NCBI RefSeq assembly: GCF_004309735.1
Contig: NZ_SIXC01000005.1
Coordinates: 1-64,000 of the forward strand
Direction of reading: 5' to 3'
DNA length: 64,000 nucleotides
Origin: Desulfovibrio legallii
Lineage (GTDB): Bacteria > Desulfobacterota > Desulfovibrionia > Desulfovibrionales > Desulfovibrionaceae
Made by a program: the position numbers and the translations under genes
Part shown: one piece after another, positions 53,275-62,328 of the stretch
Numbering within the stretch: the first letter of the stretch is position 1
Layout: each line of letters starts with the position of its first letter
Notes under the pieces: generated by a model
Told to the model about the DNA's origin: nothing
Database searches by the model: none
What the model saw: the letters and a program-made list of their open reading frames with translations, nothing else

Positions 53275-53399
53275 CGAAAAAGCGCAGAATCCCGCGCCCA
53301 CTCTGGCTTTTGCGCCCTGGAGGGCCCAGAGACGCACGGGGACGGCAAAGGGATTTTTTTATATTATTCTATTATTCAAGTATGTTAAAAGATTGATAG

Positions 53400-54272
53400 C
53401 TACAAGTCTACCAAGGCCACTTCCGCCGGGTCCAGAGGCCGCCCCAGAAAGAGGCTGCCCGTGCGGGCAAAGCGGGCCGTGTTGTCCGTAGTCAGGAAGC
53501 GGCAGCGGCCGCCCTCGGCGGAGATTTCGTCGGGCCGCAGCAGGTCTTGGCGCTCCAGGGCAGCGGCCACCCAGGCCGCTGTGGTGGCCGCGGAATCCAC
53601 AATGCGCACCTGCGGCCCCACCACCGGCCGCAAGGCCCCCAGCAGCAGCGGAAAATGCGTGCAGCCCAGCAGCAGCGTATCCGGCGCAAGGTCTGCGCTT
53701 GTGGCGGCCGGCAAAGCGGCTGGCGCGGCGGTTGGCGCGGGGAAGAGGTCGCTCAGGTAGCGGCGGGCCACGCCTTCCACCACGGGGCCCTCCATCCAGC
53801 CTTCTTCGGCCAGAGGCACAAAGAGGGTGCAGGCCCGACCCGTGACCACGGCCTGGGGCCGCAGCCGGGCGATGGCCCGCTGGTAGGCCCCTCCGGCAAT
53901 GGTGGCTTCGGTGGCGATGACCACGATGTGCCCGTTATGGCTGGCCTGGACGGCGGCTTCCGCGCCGGGCTCCACTACACCCAGCACGGGCAGGGGGGCG
54001 AGGGCCTCGCGCAGGGTGGGCAGGGCCGTGGCCGTGGCCGTGTTGCAGGCCACCACCAGCATTTTTACGCCCATGTCCACCAGGGTGCGGGCGGCCTTGA
54101 GGGTGTAGCGGATGATGGTGTCGCGGCCCTTGGTGCCGTACGGCAGGCGGGCCGTATCACCGAGGTAGACAAGATCCTCATGGGGCAGGCGGGCATTAAG
54201 GGCTTTGAGCACGGTAAGGCCCCCCATGCCGGAATCAAACAGCCCCACGGGCAGGGCGGCGGTATGGCGCAT
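53400..54272 (-). CDS. murI: Glutamate racemase
   Basis: It makes D-glutamate for peptidoglycan. The 290-aa protein has the cofactor-independent racemase motifs VGLFDSGMGGLTVLKAL, the DTARLPYGTKG segment, LVVACNTATA (first catalytic Cys) and LLLGCTHFPLL (second Cys). ATG at 54272 is preceded by AAGGA at seven bases. The insertion PTAAPAALPAATS near residue 180 is a low-complexity loop. Confidence 0.95.
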   Translation of the reverse strand: MRHTAALPVGLFDSGMGGLTVLKALNARLPHEDLVYLGDTARLPYGTKGRDTIIRYTLKAARTLVDMGVKMLVVACNTATATALPTLREALAPLPVLGVVEPGAEAAVQASHNGHIVVIATEATIAGGAYQRAIARLRPQAVVTGRACTLFVPLAEEGWMEGPVVEGVARRYLSDLFPAPTAAPAALPAATSADLAPDTLLLGCTHFPLLLGALRPVVGPQVRIVDSAATTAAWVAAALERQDLLRPDEISAEGGRCRFLTTDNTARFARTGSLFLGRPLDPAEVALVDL

Positions 54273-54353
54273 GGCGTATCCTTTAAAATCTTTCACCTTT
54301 GAGAACAAACCTGCTCAAAGATTTTACCCCGTTCGCTTCGGCGTTTATCAGCA

Positions 54354-54441
54354 CAACGACATTGCGCGCACGCCTGCGTGGTGTTTACTCGTGTCCTTGA
54401 TATCCTCGGACATCAACGACATTGCGCGCACGCCTGCGTGG
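54354..54441. repeat. 28-bp direct repeats 60 bp apart
   Basis: A 28-base sequence starting CAACGACATTGCGCGCACGC occurs at 54354-54381 and exactly again at 54414-54441. It lies upstream of murI and downstream of the TSUP gene. The two-copy array is too small to call CRISPR. Confidence 0.7.
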
Positions 54442-54528
54442 CGGGCGGCCGCTCAAGCAGTCGCCAGAGCAATTGCAACGTGAAACTGCCCTGACCGCGT
54501 GCAGGCTGCCCTGCGGCGGCGCGCGGCG

Positions 54529-55419
54529 CTACACACCTTGGCCCAAATAGCGCAGGGCTGTAAAGAGCAAAACCGCAGCCAGCAGCGCCTTGAGCGCAAA
54601 GGCGGGCACATGCTTCTGACAGCGCGCGCCCAGGTAGACGCCGCAAAGTCCGCCCAGCCCCACCAGCAGGCCCATGCGCCAGTCTGGGGCCACGGTCAGG
54701 TGGGGGTAAAAGGGGGCGAGCAGGGTGTAAAAGCCCACGCCGGCCAGCGAGGTCAGCCAGGTGGCCAACAGCGTGGCCCCGGCCACTACGTGCACGGGCA
54801 GGCCGAAACAGGCCACCAGGAAGGGCGCCATAATGGCCCCGCCGCCGATGCCGTAGGCCCCGCCCACCAGCCCCACCGCCAGGCTCAACAGGGCCAGCTT
54901 GCGAGTGGATACGCTGTAATGCGCGTCCTGAAACGTGAACTCCAGCACACGGCTGTTCCAGGCAAGCACGCGGCAGGAGGAAAGATTCTGCCCTGCGGGC
55001 CGGGGCGCTGGCCTGCGCCCCCGTTCCCGCCACAACAGACGGGCCATGCGCAGACCCATATACAGCAGAAGCAGCCCGGCAAACAACTGGAAGCTGGCCG
55101 GATCCGGCAGGAGGGTAATGCGGATGAAAGCCCCCAGAAAAACCCCCGGCAGGGTGCCCAGAGCCACGGTAAAGGCCAGGGGCCAGAGCATGCGCCCCTC
55201 GCGCCAGTAGCGCCAGACGCCTGAAGGACAGGCCAGGACGTTGAAGAACTGGTTGGTGGAGCTGACGCTGGGGTTCACATAGCCGAGCACGCTCATCTGA
55301 AAAGGCAGCAGCAGAAAGGCCCCGGAAATGCCCCCCATGGAGGTGACGAAAGAAATGCCCAGCGCGGCGGCAAAGGGGATGAAGGGATGGCATTCAATGC
55401 CGGCTGTGGGAAAATACAT
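54529..55419 (-). CDS. TSUP-family (TauE/SafE) sulfite/organosulfonate exporter-like permease
   Basis: The 296-aa protein has ~8 hydrophobic helices in the two-repeat TSUP arrangement: LGISFVTSMGGISGAFLLLPF in the first half and LVGGAYGIGGGAIMAPFLVA in the second. The GGG/GISGAF motifs are the family signature. A basic loop (WRERGRRPAPRPAG) separates the halves. Members move sulfite, sulfonates or other small anions across the inner membrane; the substrate is not deducible. Its upstream region (55435-55530) is AT-rich. Confidence 0.82.
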   Translation of the reverse strand: MYFPTAGIECHPFIPFAAALGISFVTSMGGISGAFLLLPFQMSVLGYVNPSVSSTNQFFNVLACPSGVWRYWREGRMLWPLAFTVALGTLPGVFLGAFIRITLLPDPASFQLFAGLLLLYMGLRMARLLWRERGRRPAPRPAGQNLSSCRVLAWNSRVLEFTFQDAHYSVSTRKLALLSLAVGLVGGAYGIGGGAIMAPFLVACFGLPVHVVAGATLLATWLTSLAGVGFYTLLAPFYPHLTVAPDWRMGLLVGLGGLCGVYLGARCQKHVPAFALKALLAAVLLFTALRYLGQGV

Positions 55420-55434
55420 GGCGCGCCCTCTCAG

Positions 55435-55530
55435 GTATTGTCAGAATAACAAAAAAATTATTGTAATAAAAACAACAAAATATTTATTCTGTTCTTCACG
55501 GTTTTTATAATAAGCGTGATTAATGCTCTT
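55435..55530. other. AT-rich divergent regulatory region
   Basis: A ~95-base A/T-rich stretch lies just upstream of the TSUP gene, in the 390-base gap before hisH, and probably carries the TSUP promoter. The rest of the gap up to 55711 is GC-rich with no gene. Confidence 0.4.
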
Positions 55531-55711
55531 GTCACCCCAGGCCCCTTGGCGCGTCGCCCGCAGGAGGCTGATCCGCCTTCGCAACCGCCCGGCGTCGTTG
55601 GCGTTTTGTGGACTGAAAATTTTGCGATCGTTGCCGCATCCACCTTGTCCGGGCTGGGCCGACGCATTTTTGCGGCGGCCGGGCGGCAGGGGCGGCGTGC
55701 TGTGGCCCGCG

Positions 55712-55740
55712 TTGCCTGCCGGGACGGAAAAAGCTATAGT
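55712..55740 (+). promoter_or_regulatory. Sigma-70-type promoter of hisH-hisF
   Basis: TTGCCT and TATAGT are separated by 17 bases, 73 bases before hisH. A small hairpin (CCTCT/AGAGG) follows in the leader. Confidence 0.6.
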
Positions 55741-55812
55741 GCCTCTCCGCAACAGAGGTATTTGACCGGCGCTTTCCCCCCGTTTGCGCCGTCCATACAA
55801 GAGAGGACGCAC

Positions 55813-56451
55813 ATGTTGGCCATTCTGGACTACAAGGCGGGCAATCAGACGAGCGTGCGCCGGGCCCTGGAGCATCTGGGCATTCCCTGCGCCATCACGG
55901 CGGATCCCGCGGCGCTGGACGCGGCCCAGGGGATAATCTTTCCCGGCGTGGGGGCCGCGGGCCAAGCCATGGGCGCGCTGCGCGCAAGCGGCCTGGATCA
56001 GGTGCTGCGCCGCGCCGTGGAGCGGGGCCGGCCCCTGCTGGGCATCTGCCTGGGCTGTCAGATTCTGCTGGAGCGCAGCGAAGAGAACGACACCCCCACC
56101 CTGGGGCTTGTGCCCGGCGTCTGTCGCCGGTTTGCGGACGGCATGCGCCAGGAGGACGGCACGCCGGCTCCGGTGCCGCACATGGGCTGGAACGATATCA
56201 ATCTTCAGGCCCCCTGTCCGTTGCTCACGGGCGTGGACCCCGGCGCGGAATTTTATTTTGTGCACAGCTATTATGTGGAGCCGGCTCCGGACCTGGTGCT
56301 GGCCACCAGCGTGTACGGGCGGGAGTTCTGCTCACTGTACGGGCGGGACGGGCTTTGGGCCGTGCAGTTCCATCCGGAAAAAAGCGGTCGCCCCGGTCTG
56401 ACCCTGCTGCGCAACTTTTATCGCTACTGCGAGGCCCGCCATGCTGCGTAA
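55813..56451 (+). CDS. hisH: Imidazole glycerol phosphate synthase, glutaminase subunit HisH
   Basis: It releases ammonia from glutamine and channels it to HisF in histidine synthesis. The 212-aa class I amidotransferase has [26 protein letters not shown] (nucleophilic Cys in GICLGCQ), PHMGWNDI and VQFHPEKSG (His-Glu). Start ATG at 55813 follows AGAGG; upstream in-frame sequence is not protein-like. It overlaps hisF by 11 bases. Confidence 0.95.
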   Translation: MLAILDYKAGNQTSVRRALEHLGIPCAITADPAALDAAQGIIFPGVGAAGQAMGALRASGLDQVLRRAVERGRPLLGICLGCQILLERSEENDTPTLGLVPGVCRRFADGMRQEDGTPAPVPHMGWNDINLQAPCPLLTGVDPGAEFYFVHSYYVEPAPDLVLATSVYGREFCSLYGRDGLWAVQFHPEKSGRPGLTLLRNFYRYCEARHAA

Positions 56452-57220
56452 GCGTGTCATTCCCTGTCTGGACGTGCGCAACGGCAGGCTCACCAAGGGC
56501 ATCCGTTTTGCGGGCAACGAGGACATCGGCGACCCGGTGGAAAGCGCCCGCCGCTACTATGAAGAAGGCGCGGACGAAATCGTGTTTTACGACATCACGG
56601 CCTCGGCCGAAGCCAGGGGCATCTTTCTGGACGTGGTGGAGCGCGTGGCCGCGCAGATTTTCATCCCCTTTTCCGTGGGCGGCGGCATCGCCAGCGTGGC
56701 AGACATGCGCGCCGTGCTTCTGGCCGGGGCCGAAAAGGTTTCGATCAACTCGGCGGCGGTCAAAAATCCGCAGCTTATCCAAGAGGGCGCGGCGGCTTTT
56801 GGTTCCCAGGCTGTGGTGGTGGGCATGGACGTGCTGGCCGTGCCCGTAAGCCCGGAGATCCCTTCGGGCTACGAAATCGTCATCCACGGCGGGCGCAAAC
56901 GCATGGGCCTGGACGCCGTGGCCTGGGCCCGGCGCTGCCAGGAGCTGGGCGCGGGCGAACTTTGCATCAACTCCATTGACGCGGACGGCACCAGGGACGG
57001 CTACGAACTGCGCCTCACCCGCGCCATTGCGGACGCCGTGAGCCTTCCGGTCATCGCTTCGGGCGGGGCGGGCGAACCCCGGCACATGCTGGAGGCCGTC
57101 ACCACCGGTGGGGCTTCGGCCGCGCTCATTGCCTCCATTGTGCACTACGGGCAGTACAGCATCCGCCAGTGCAAGGAATATATGGCCGCCCACGGCGCGT
57201 CCGTGCGGCTCACCTGGTGA
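56441..57220 (+). CDS. hisF: Imidazole glycerol phosphate synthase, cyclase subunit HisF
   Basis: HisF, a TIM-barrel partner of HisH, forms imidazole glycerol phosphate and AICAR. The 259-aa protein has [16 protein letters not shown] (catalytic Asp), [40 protein letters not shown] (second Asp) and [15 protein letters not shown]. Its ATG lies inside hisH, so the two are coupled as expected for a 1:1 complex. Confidence 0.96.
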   Translation: MLRKRVIPCLDVRNGRLTKGIRFAGNEDIGDPVESARRYYEEGADEIVFYDITASAEARGIFLDVVERVAAQIFIPFSVGGGIASVADMRAVLLAGAEKVSINSAAVKNPQLIQEGAAAFGSQAVVVGMDVLAVPVSPEIPSGYEIVIHGGRKRMGLDAVAWARRCQELGAGELCINSIDADGTRDGYELRLTRAIADAVSLPVIASGGAGEPRHMLEAVTTGGASAALIASIVHYGQYSIRQCKEYMAAHGASVRLTW

Positions 57221-57295
57221 CGGGCTGGACTTTGCCGCCGAAAGTGTTTATACATACCCACTTAAATTACGGGGTTGTTTCCCCTGGAGGAAGTT

Positions 57296-57403
57296 ATGGC
57301 TCATAAAAAAGTGGAACGCAAAAAGGAACTGGACCGCCGCCGTCACCGTCGCGAAGAGCGACTGAAGCAGCGCGTGCGCGAAGCCAAGGCCGCCAAAGCC
57401 TGA
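57296..57403 (+). CDS. 35-residue highly basic protein
   Basis: An ATG with a strong Shine-Dalgarno (GGAGGAAGTT) opens a 35-codon ORF, MAHKKVERKKELDRRRHRRE and on to a Lys/Ala-rich end, before TGA. About half of the residues are Lys or Arg. Composition resembles small ribosome-associated or RNA-binding proteins. It lies 75 bases after hisF and before a terminator-like hairpin. Function is unknown; the RBS and codon pattern argue that it is real. Confidence 0.7.
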   Translation: MAHKKVERKKELDRRRHRREERLKQRVREAKAAKA

Positions 57404-57419
57404 CCCCTTGCACGCCAAC

Positions 57420-57466
57420 GCCCCGTTGGCCGCATAGGCAATAGTGCGGCGTGGGGCGGGGCTTTT
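57420..57466 (+). terminator. Terminator-like hairpin after the small basic gene
   Basis: Nested stems GCCCC/GGGGC and CCGCA/TGCGG are followed by four T. The remaining ~250 bases up to the FmdB-type gene show nothing further. Confidence 0.55.
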
Positions 57467-57721
57467 GTGTTACAGGGCTTTCCGCTTGCCCGAAGTGCGT
57501 TCGCGCGCCTTTGGGAAAGTGAAACGTTTTCGGCGGCGGGCGTGCGGGCTCCTCTTGCGGGGCTGCCGCGCAAACGCCCTGTTCCGCCCCTTTTATCCAC
57601 AGCGTTCCTCCCGGCTGACGGCGGAACGTGCCCCGGGGCACTGCGGTTTCGTAGTGCCCCGGTAACAACTCTCATGGAGAACGGCGCGTGCGGTCCGGCC
57701 GCGCCGCCGTTACACTGTGCT

Positions 57722-58102
57722 ATGCCTATCTACGAATATCAGTGTCCCAAGTGTCAGCACCGTTTTGAAGAATGGGTCAAACTGGCGGACGCCCACGGGC
57801 AGGAGCCCTGCCCCAAGTGCGGCACGCCCGCGCCGCGCATCATGTCGCACACGTCCTTTGTGCTTAAAGGCGGCGGCTGGTATGTGAGCGACTACGGCTA
57901 CCGTAAAGGCATCAAGGAAGACGGGTCTTCCGCCACGGCCGCCGCGTCCGATTCCGGTTCGGGCGCCTCCGGCGGCAGCGCCGGTTCCGCCCCCGCCGCT
58001 TCCGGATCTGCCGCGCCCGCCAAAGCGGCGAACGCCCCTGCGGCGGCCCCGGCGGCCCCCGCTGCGTCCACCACGTCCAAGCCCGCTCCCGCGGCCTCAT
58101 GA
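57722..58102 (+). CDS. FmdB-type zinc ribbon protein
   Basis: The 126-aa protein starts MPIYEYQCPKCQHRFEEW and has PCPKCGTPAPRI, the two CXXC pairs of the FmdB/CxxC-CxxC-SSSS regulatory-type family, often called putative regulators of formamidase/amidase genes. The last ~60 residues are an Ala/Ser/Pro low-complexity tail. An in-frame ATG 48 bases upstream exists, but the family start is MPIYEY. It is followed seven bases later by purB. Confidence 0.82.
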   Translation: MPIYEYQCPKCQHRFEEWVKLADAHGQEPCPKCGTPAPRIMSHTSFVLKGGGWYVSDYGYRKGIKEDGSSATAAASDSGSGASGGSAGSAPAASGSAAPAKAANAPAAAPAAPAASTTSKPAPAAS

Positions 58103-58109
58103 GGCAAGC

Positions 58110-59423
58110 ATGATCGATCGTTATACCCGGCCGGCAATGGGCCGCATCTGGACCCTGGAAAACCGCTACCGGGCCTGGCTCGACGTGGAGCTGGCCGTGT
58201 GCGAGGCCTGGGGCGAACTGGGCCGCGTGCCCGCCGACGCCCTGGCGCACATCAAGGCCACGGCGGCCATCGATGTGGACCGCATTCTGGCCATTGAAGA
58301 GGTGACCAGGCACGACGTCATCGCCTTTTTGACTTCGCTGGAAGAAAAAGTGGGGCCCGAGGCGCGCTACATCCACCTGGGCTGCACATCTTCGGACATT
58401 GTGGACACGGCCAACGCCTTGCTGCTGGTCCAGGCCGGAACGCTGATCCTCAAGGATCTTGACGCGCTGCTGGTCACTTTGGCGGATCTGGCCCAAAGTC
58501 ATAAAGGCGTGCTCTGCATGGGCCGCACCCACGGCATCCACGCAGAACCCACCAGCTTCGGCCTCAAAATCCTGGGCTTTTATGCGGAGTTCGTGCGCCA
58601 CCGGGAGCGCGTCCGGGCCGGGCTGGAAAGCGTGCGCGTGGGCAAGATTTCCGGCGCAGTGGGCACCTACGCCTTTCTTTCGCCCGACCTGGAGGCCCGC
58701 GCCTTGGCCCGGCTGCACCTGGAGGTGGACCCGCATTCCACCCAGATTGTGCAGCGCGACCGCTACGCCCACTTCTTTACCTCTCTGGCCATTCTGGCCG
58801 GCGGGGTGGAGCGGCTCTGCGTGGAGCTGCGCCATCTGCAGCGCACCGAAGTGCTGGAAGTGGAAGAGGGCTTTGCCAAGGGGCAGAAAGGCTCTTCGGC
58901 CATGCCGCACAAAAAGAACCCCATCTCGGCTGAGAACATGTGCGGTCTGGCCCGGCTGCTGCGTTCCAACGCGCTGGCTTCACTGGAAAATCAGGCCCTC
59001 TGGCACGAGCGGGACATCAGCCACTCTTCGGTGGAGCGGGTCATCATGCCCGATTCCACCATCCTGGCGGACTATGTGCTGGCCCGGTTGGATCGGCTGT
59101 TGCGGGGCCTGGTGGTCAAGCCCGAACGCATGCGCGAAAATATGGAACGCTCCTACGGGCTCTATTTTTCGCAGCGGGTGCTCACGGCCCTCATCGCCAC
59201 GGGCCTGCCCCGGCAGCAGGCCTACGAGGCCGTGCAGCGTCTGGCCATGCAGAGCTGGGAAAGCCGCACCCCCTTCCCCGACCTGGTGCGCGCGGACGCG
59301 GCCATGAGCGGGCGCCTGGGCGCGGAGGCGCTTAAAGACCTGTTCGACCCGGCCTACTACCTGCGCTATGAAGACGCCATTTTTGCGCGCGTGCTCGCCG
59401 CGCCGGTAAAGGAGAAACGCTAG
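58110..59423 (+). CDS. purB: Adenylosuccinate lyase
   Basis: It cleaves SAICAR and adenylosuccinate in purine synthesis. The 437-aa fumarase/aspartase-superfamily protein has the N-terminal MIDRYTRPAMGRIWT, HLGCTSSDIVDTA, MGRTHGIHAEP, the signature loop GSSAMPHKKNPISAEN with the catalytic Ser, and SSVERVIMPDS. Its TAG stop shares a base with the GTG start of pyrE. Confidence 0.96.
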   Translation: MIDRYTRPAMGRIWTLENRYRAWLDVELAVCEAWGELGRVPADALAHIKATAAIDVDRILAIEEVTRHDVIAFLTSLEEKVGPEARYIHLGCTSSDIVDTANALLLVQAGTLILKDLDALLVTLADLAQSHKGVLCMGRTHGIHAEPTSFGLKILGFYAEFVRHRERVRAGLESVRVGKISGAVGTYAFLSPDLEARALARLHLEVDPHSTQIVQRDRYAHFFTSLAILAGGVERLCVELRHLQRTEVLEVEEGFAKGQKGSSAMPHKKNPISAENMCGLARLLRSNALASLENQALWHERDISHSSVERVIMPDSTILADYVLARLDRLLRGLVVKPERMRENMERSYGLYFSQRVLTALIATGLPRQQAYEAVQRLAMQSWESRTPFPDLVRADAAMSGRLGAEALKDLFDPAYYLRYEDAIFARVLAAPVKEKR

Positions 59424-59992
59424 TGGACGCGCCTACGCTGGACCTCAAGCGCCGTCTGGCGCGGCTGCTGGTGGAAAAATCCTACCGGGAAGGTGATTTT
59501 TTGCTGGCCTCCGGCCGCCGAAGCGATTACTATTTTGACTGCCGCGTCACTGCACTGCACGCCGAGGGCTCCTGGCTTATCGGCAGTCTGTTTAACGACC
59601 TGCTCAAGGACGTTGACCTTCGCGGCGTCGGGGGCATGACCCTGGGCGCGGACCCGCTGGTTTCCGCCACCACGGTCATTTCGCACCAGCAGGGCAGGCC
59701 GCTGCACGGTCTGCTGGTGCGCAAAGAGGCCAAAGGGCACGGCACCGGCCAGTTTGTGGAAGGTTTGGGCAACTTTCGTCCGGGCGACCGGGTGGCGTTG
59801 CTGGAGGATGTGGTCACCACGGGCGGTTCGCTGCTCAAAGCCTGCGAGAGAATTCGGGACGCGGGCCTGTCCATTGCGGCGGTCTGCGCCATTCTGGACA
59901 GGGAAGAAGGTGGCCGGGAAAAGCTCCGTGAGGCGGGGTATGACCTGCTTGCGCTCTTTACCCGTGCGGAACTGGTGGCCCTTGCGCGTTGA
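59423..59992 (+). CDS. pyrE: Orotate phosphoribosyltransferase
   Basis: It adds PRPP to orotate to give OMP in pyrimidine synthesis. The 189-aa protein shows LLASGRRSDYYFDCR, LLVRKEAKGHGTG and the PRPP-binding VALLEDVVTTGGSLLKA. The start is GTG at 59423 in the overlap TAGTG with purB, supported by AAGGAG eight bases upstream. Confidence 0.94.
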   Translation: MDAPTLDLKRRLARLLVEKSYREGDFLLASGRRSDYYFDCRVTALHAEGSWLIGSLFNDLLKDVDLRGVGGMTLGADPLVSATTVISHQQGRPLHGLLVRKEAKGHGTGQFVEGLGNFRPGDRVALLEDVVTTGGSLLKACERIRDAGLSIAAVCAILDREEGGREKLREAGYDLLALFTRAELVALAR

Positions 59993-62276
59993 GGGGGCCG
60001 GTTGCCGTCTGTGGGGGGTGGCGTTGGCGCTGCTGTTTTGCGGCGCAATGACGCTGGCCCGTCCGGCTTTGGCCGACAACTGGCAGGCCACCCTCTACAA
60101 CGAGGGCCTGCCCACGCATCTGGTAGCCGTGGACAAGGCTCGCCAGACCTTTCTTTTTTTTGAGAAAAAAAGCCCCCTTAAACTCAAGTACACGTTCCCC
60201 TGCACTACGGGTCAGCTTCCGGGCGACAAGCAGGTTCTCAATGACCTGCGCACCCCGGAAGGCGTCTATTTTGTGGAATACAAAATAGCCAGCGGTCTGG
60301 ATTTTAAGGAATACGGCGGCATAGCTTATACGCTCAACTACCCCAATCCTGTGGACAAGCTGCGCGGCAAGACCGGCCACGGCATTTGGATCCACAGTAA
60401 GGGTTTCGGCATTGAACCCCTTTCTACCAGGGGTTGTGTGGCCATCGGCCTGGACGAAATCGGCGAGGTGGGCCCGCAGCTCACCCCAGGCACGGCTGTT
60501 GTCCTGGCCGAAAGGCTGGACGAAAAAAGCGTGCCCCGGGTTGACGACGGCACCGCCCGCCAGTTGCGCCGCCTCATGCAGGCCTGGAGCAGCGCCTGGG
60601 CCGCGCGTTCCCGTAAGTTTTTCGATTTTTATGATGCCGAGGCCTATTCCAGGGCCATGCCCGAAAGTTTCGTCGCCTTCCGGCAGAACAAGGAACGGCT
60701 GTTCAATATTCTGCGCTTCATCAAGATTTACAACCGTAAAATCCATGTGCTGGAAGGTCCGGGCTACTGGGTGACATGGTCGGAACAGTTGTATACGGCT
60801 TCCAACCTTTCCACCGAGGGTATCCGCCGCCTGTACTGGCAGCGCGGCAAGGACGACAAATTCCGCATTGTGGGTATGGAATGGACCCCGCGCGACCTGG
60901 GCATGCGGGCCGATTTTCAGAAGGGCCGCCTGGTGGCCGAAGCGCCGCTGCAGGTGGTCAGCGATGCCGGCTCCGAAGCGCCCCGGCCGCCGCGCCTGGA
61001 TATGCCTGAAAGCGCGCCGGAGGAGGCTGTCGCGGCGGCATCTCCTGCGGCGGTTGCGTCCCCGGCTGCGTCCGATGTGGAAAAAGCCCCGGTTCTGCAG
61101 TCCGTTGACCAGTCTGTTGCGGCTTCGGCCCCAAAGCCGACCGACACCGCGGCCGACAATGCGGGCAAGTCTTCCGGTGAAAAAGCCGCCGCACGCACGC
61201 TGCTGGCCTTGAGCGAGCCCCTGGTGCCCCTGCGCCAGACCGTGCCGCCGCCGGCTGAAGTCAACTGGGGCGCGCGTCCGGGTATGGCGGCCGGCAAAGC
61301 GGCCCAGCCCGCGCTGCCGCCGCAGGAGGCGCCACAAGCTGTACAGCCGTCCGCGTCGCAATCCGCGCCCGGCGCGGCCGTTGTTCCCACAGGGGCGGCT
61401 GCGCCCAGCGTGCCGACATCCCCCGCTGCTCCAGCCATGCAGCCGCAGGCCGCTCCGGCTGCGCCCGCCCAGCCGCAGGCCGCGCAAACCCAGTCCGTGC
61501 AGCTGCCGACCCTGGAGCTTTCGGCGGGCACCAGGCAGGCCTTGGCCGCGGCGGTGGCCGACTGGAACACGGCTTTTGCCGCCCGTGCGGCCCGCATTGC
61601 CGATTTTTACGACCAGGCTCGCTACAACCGTGAGCCGGGCGCGCCGCGCGGGCATTCCTTGCGCACCACCCTGCGCGAGTTGGAGCGCCGTTTTGCTGCG
61701 CCCTGGCTGACGGTCATCAACCGCAAGCCCGACATGGAAATCAAGGGCGGTCTGGCCGTGACCAGCTGGGAGCAGCTGGTGGCGGCCCCCGAAGGTTTTG
61801 CCGAAGGCGTGCGCACCCTCTGGTGGCGCAGGGGCGAGGACGGAGGCTTCCGCATTGTGGCGGCCCAGTTCCGCCCCGGGCCCACAGGCCTGGCCGCCGA
61901 TTATCTGGATCGGGTCAGCGATCAGGCCAGCGCCGCCCTTGAAACCTGGCGCAAGGCCTGGGAGGCCGCGCAGCTGGACGCTTACATGGACGCCTACACC
62001 AGTGACGCCGTGCAGCAGGGCCGCCGCGGGGCCGCCAACATCCGGCGGCAGAAGGAGCAGCTCTGGGCGCGGGTCAAGCCCACGCTGGTGCGCATTTCCG
62101 GCTTGCGCCTGGTGGTGGACCGCGCGGGCCTGCGGGCGGACATGACCCAGGTCTATGCGGACAGCGCGGGCCACAGCGACCGGGGCACCAAGACCCTCCA
62201 ACTGCGTTTCGACGGCAAGCGCTGGCGCATCGCCCGTGAGGACTGGGCAGCGCTGCCGCCCGCGCCCCAACCCTGA
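59982..62276 (+). CDS. L,D-transpeptidase (YkuD) with three NTF2-like domains
   Basis: The ~764-aa exported protein has a signal peptide (LWGVALALLFCGAMTLARPALADN, cleavage after ALA). Its YkuD/ErfK catalytic domain carries HGIWIHSKGFGIEPLSTRGC; the His is near residue 138 and the nucleophilic Cys near 152. YkuD enzymes cross-link peptidoglycan 3-3 or attach proteins. Three similar NTF2-like modules follow (~185-310, ~505-630, ~640-760), each with WxxAW...F(Y)D and a W/Y-rich end (FRIVGMEW; FRIVAAQF; WRIAREDW). They are separated by a long Ala/Pro linker (330-500). The start is uncertain: TTG at 59982 overlaps pyrE; GTG at 60018 is an alternative. Confidence 0.82.
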   Translation: MRVEGAGCRLWGVALALLFCGAMTLARPALADNWQATLYNEGLPTHLVAVDKARQTFLFFEKKSPLKLKYTFPCTTGQLPGDKQVLNDLRTPEGVYFVEYKIASGLDFKEYGGIAYTLNYPNPVDKLRGKTGHGIWIHSKGFGIEPLSTRGCVAIGLDEIGEVGPQLTPGTAVVLAERLDEKSVPRVDDGTARQLRRLMQAWSSAWAARSRKFFDFYDAEAYSRAMPESFVAFRQNKERLFNILRFIKIYNRKIHVLEGPGYWVTWSEQLYTASNLSTEGIRRLYWQRGKDDKFRIVGMEWTPRDLGMRADFQKGRLVAEAPLQVVSDAGSEAPRPPRLDMPESAPEEAVAAASPAAVASPAASDVEKAPVLQSVDQSVAASAPKPTDTAADNAGKSSGEKAAARTLLALSEPLVPLRQTVPPPAEVNWGARPGMAAGKAAQPALPPQEAPQAVQPSASQSAPGAAVVPTGAAAPSVPTSPAAPAMQPQAAPAAPAQPQAAQTQSVQLPTLELSAGTRQALAAAVADWNTAFAARAARIADFYDQARYNREPGAPRGHSLRTTLRELERRFAAPWLTVINRKPDMEIKGGLAVTSWEQLVAAPEGFAEGVRTLWWRRGEDGGFRIVAAQFRPGPTGLAADYLDRVSDQASAALETWRKAWEAAQLDAYMDAYTSDAVQQGRRGAANIRRQKEQLWARVKPTLVRISGLRLVVDRAGLRADMTQVYADSAGHSDRGTKTLQLRFDGKRWRIAREDWAALPPAPQP

Positions 62277-62328
62277 CGCCGGTTGCGGCGTGGAGCCGAC
62301 CTTGGGCTATAAGACCAACCTCTGCATC

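Noticed and set aside
54354-54441. CRISPR array
   Set aside because: Only two repeats and one spacer, no cas genes in the window.
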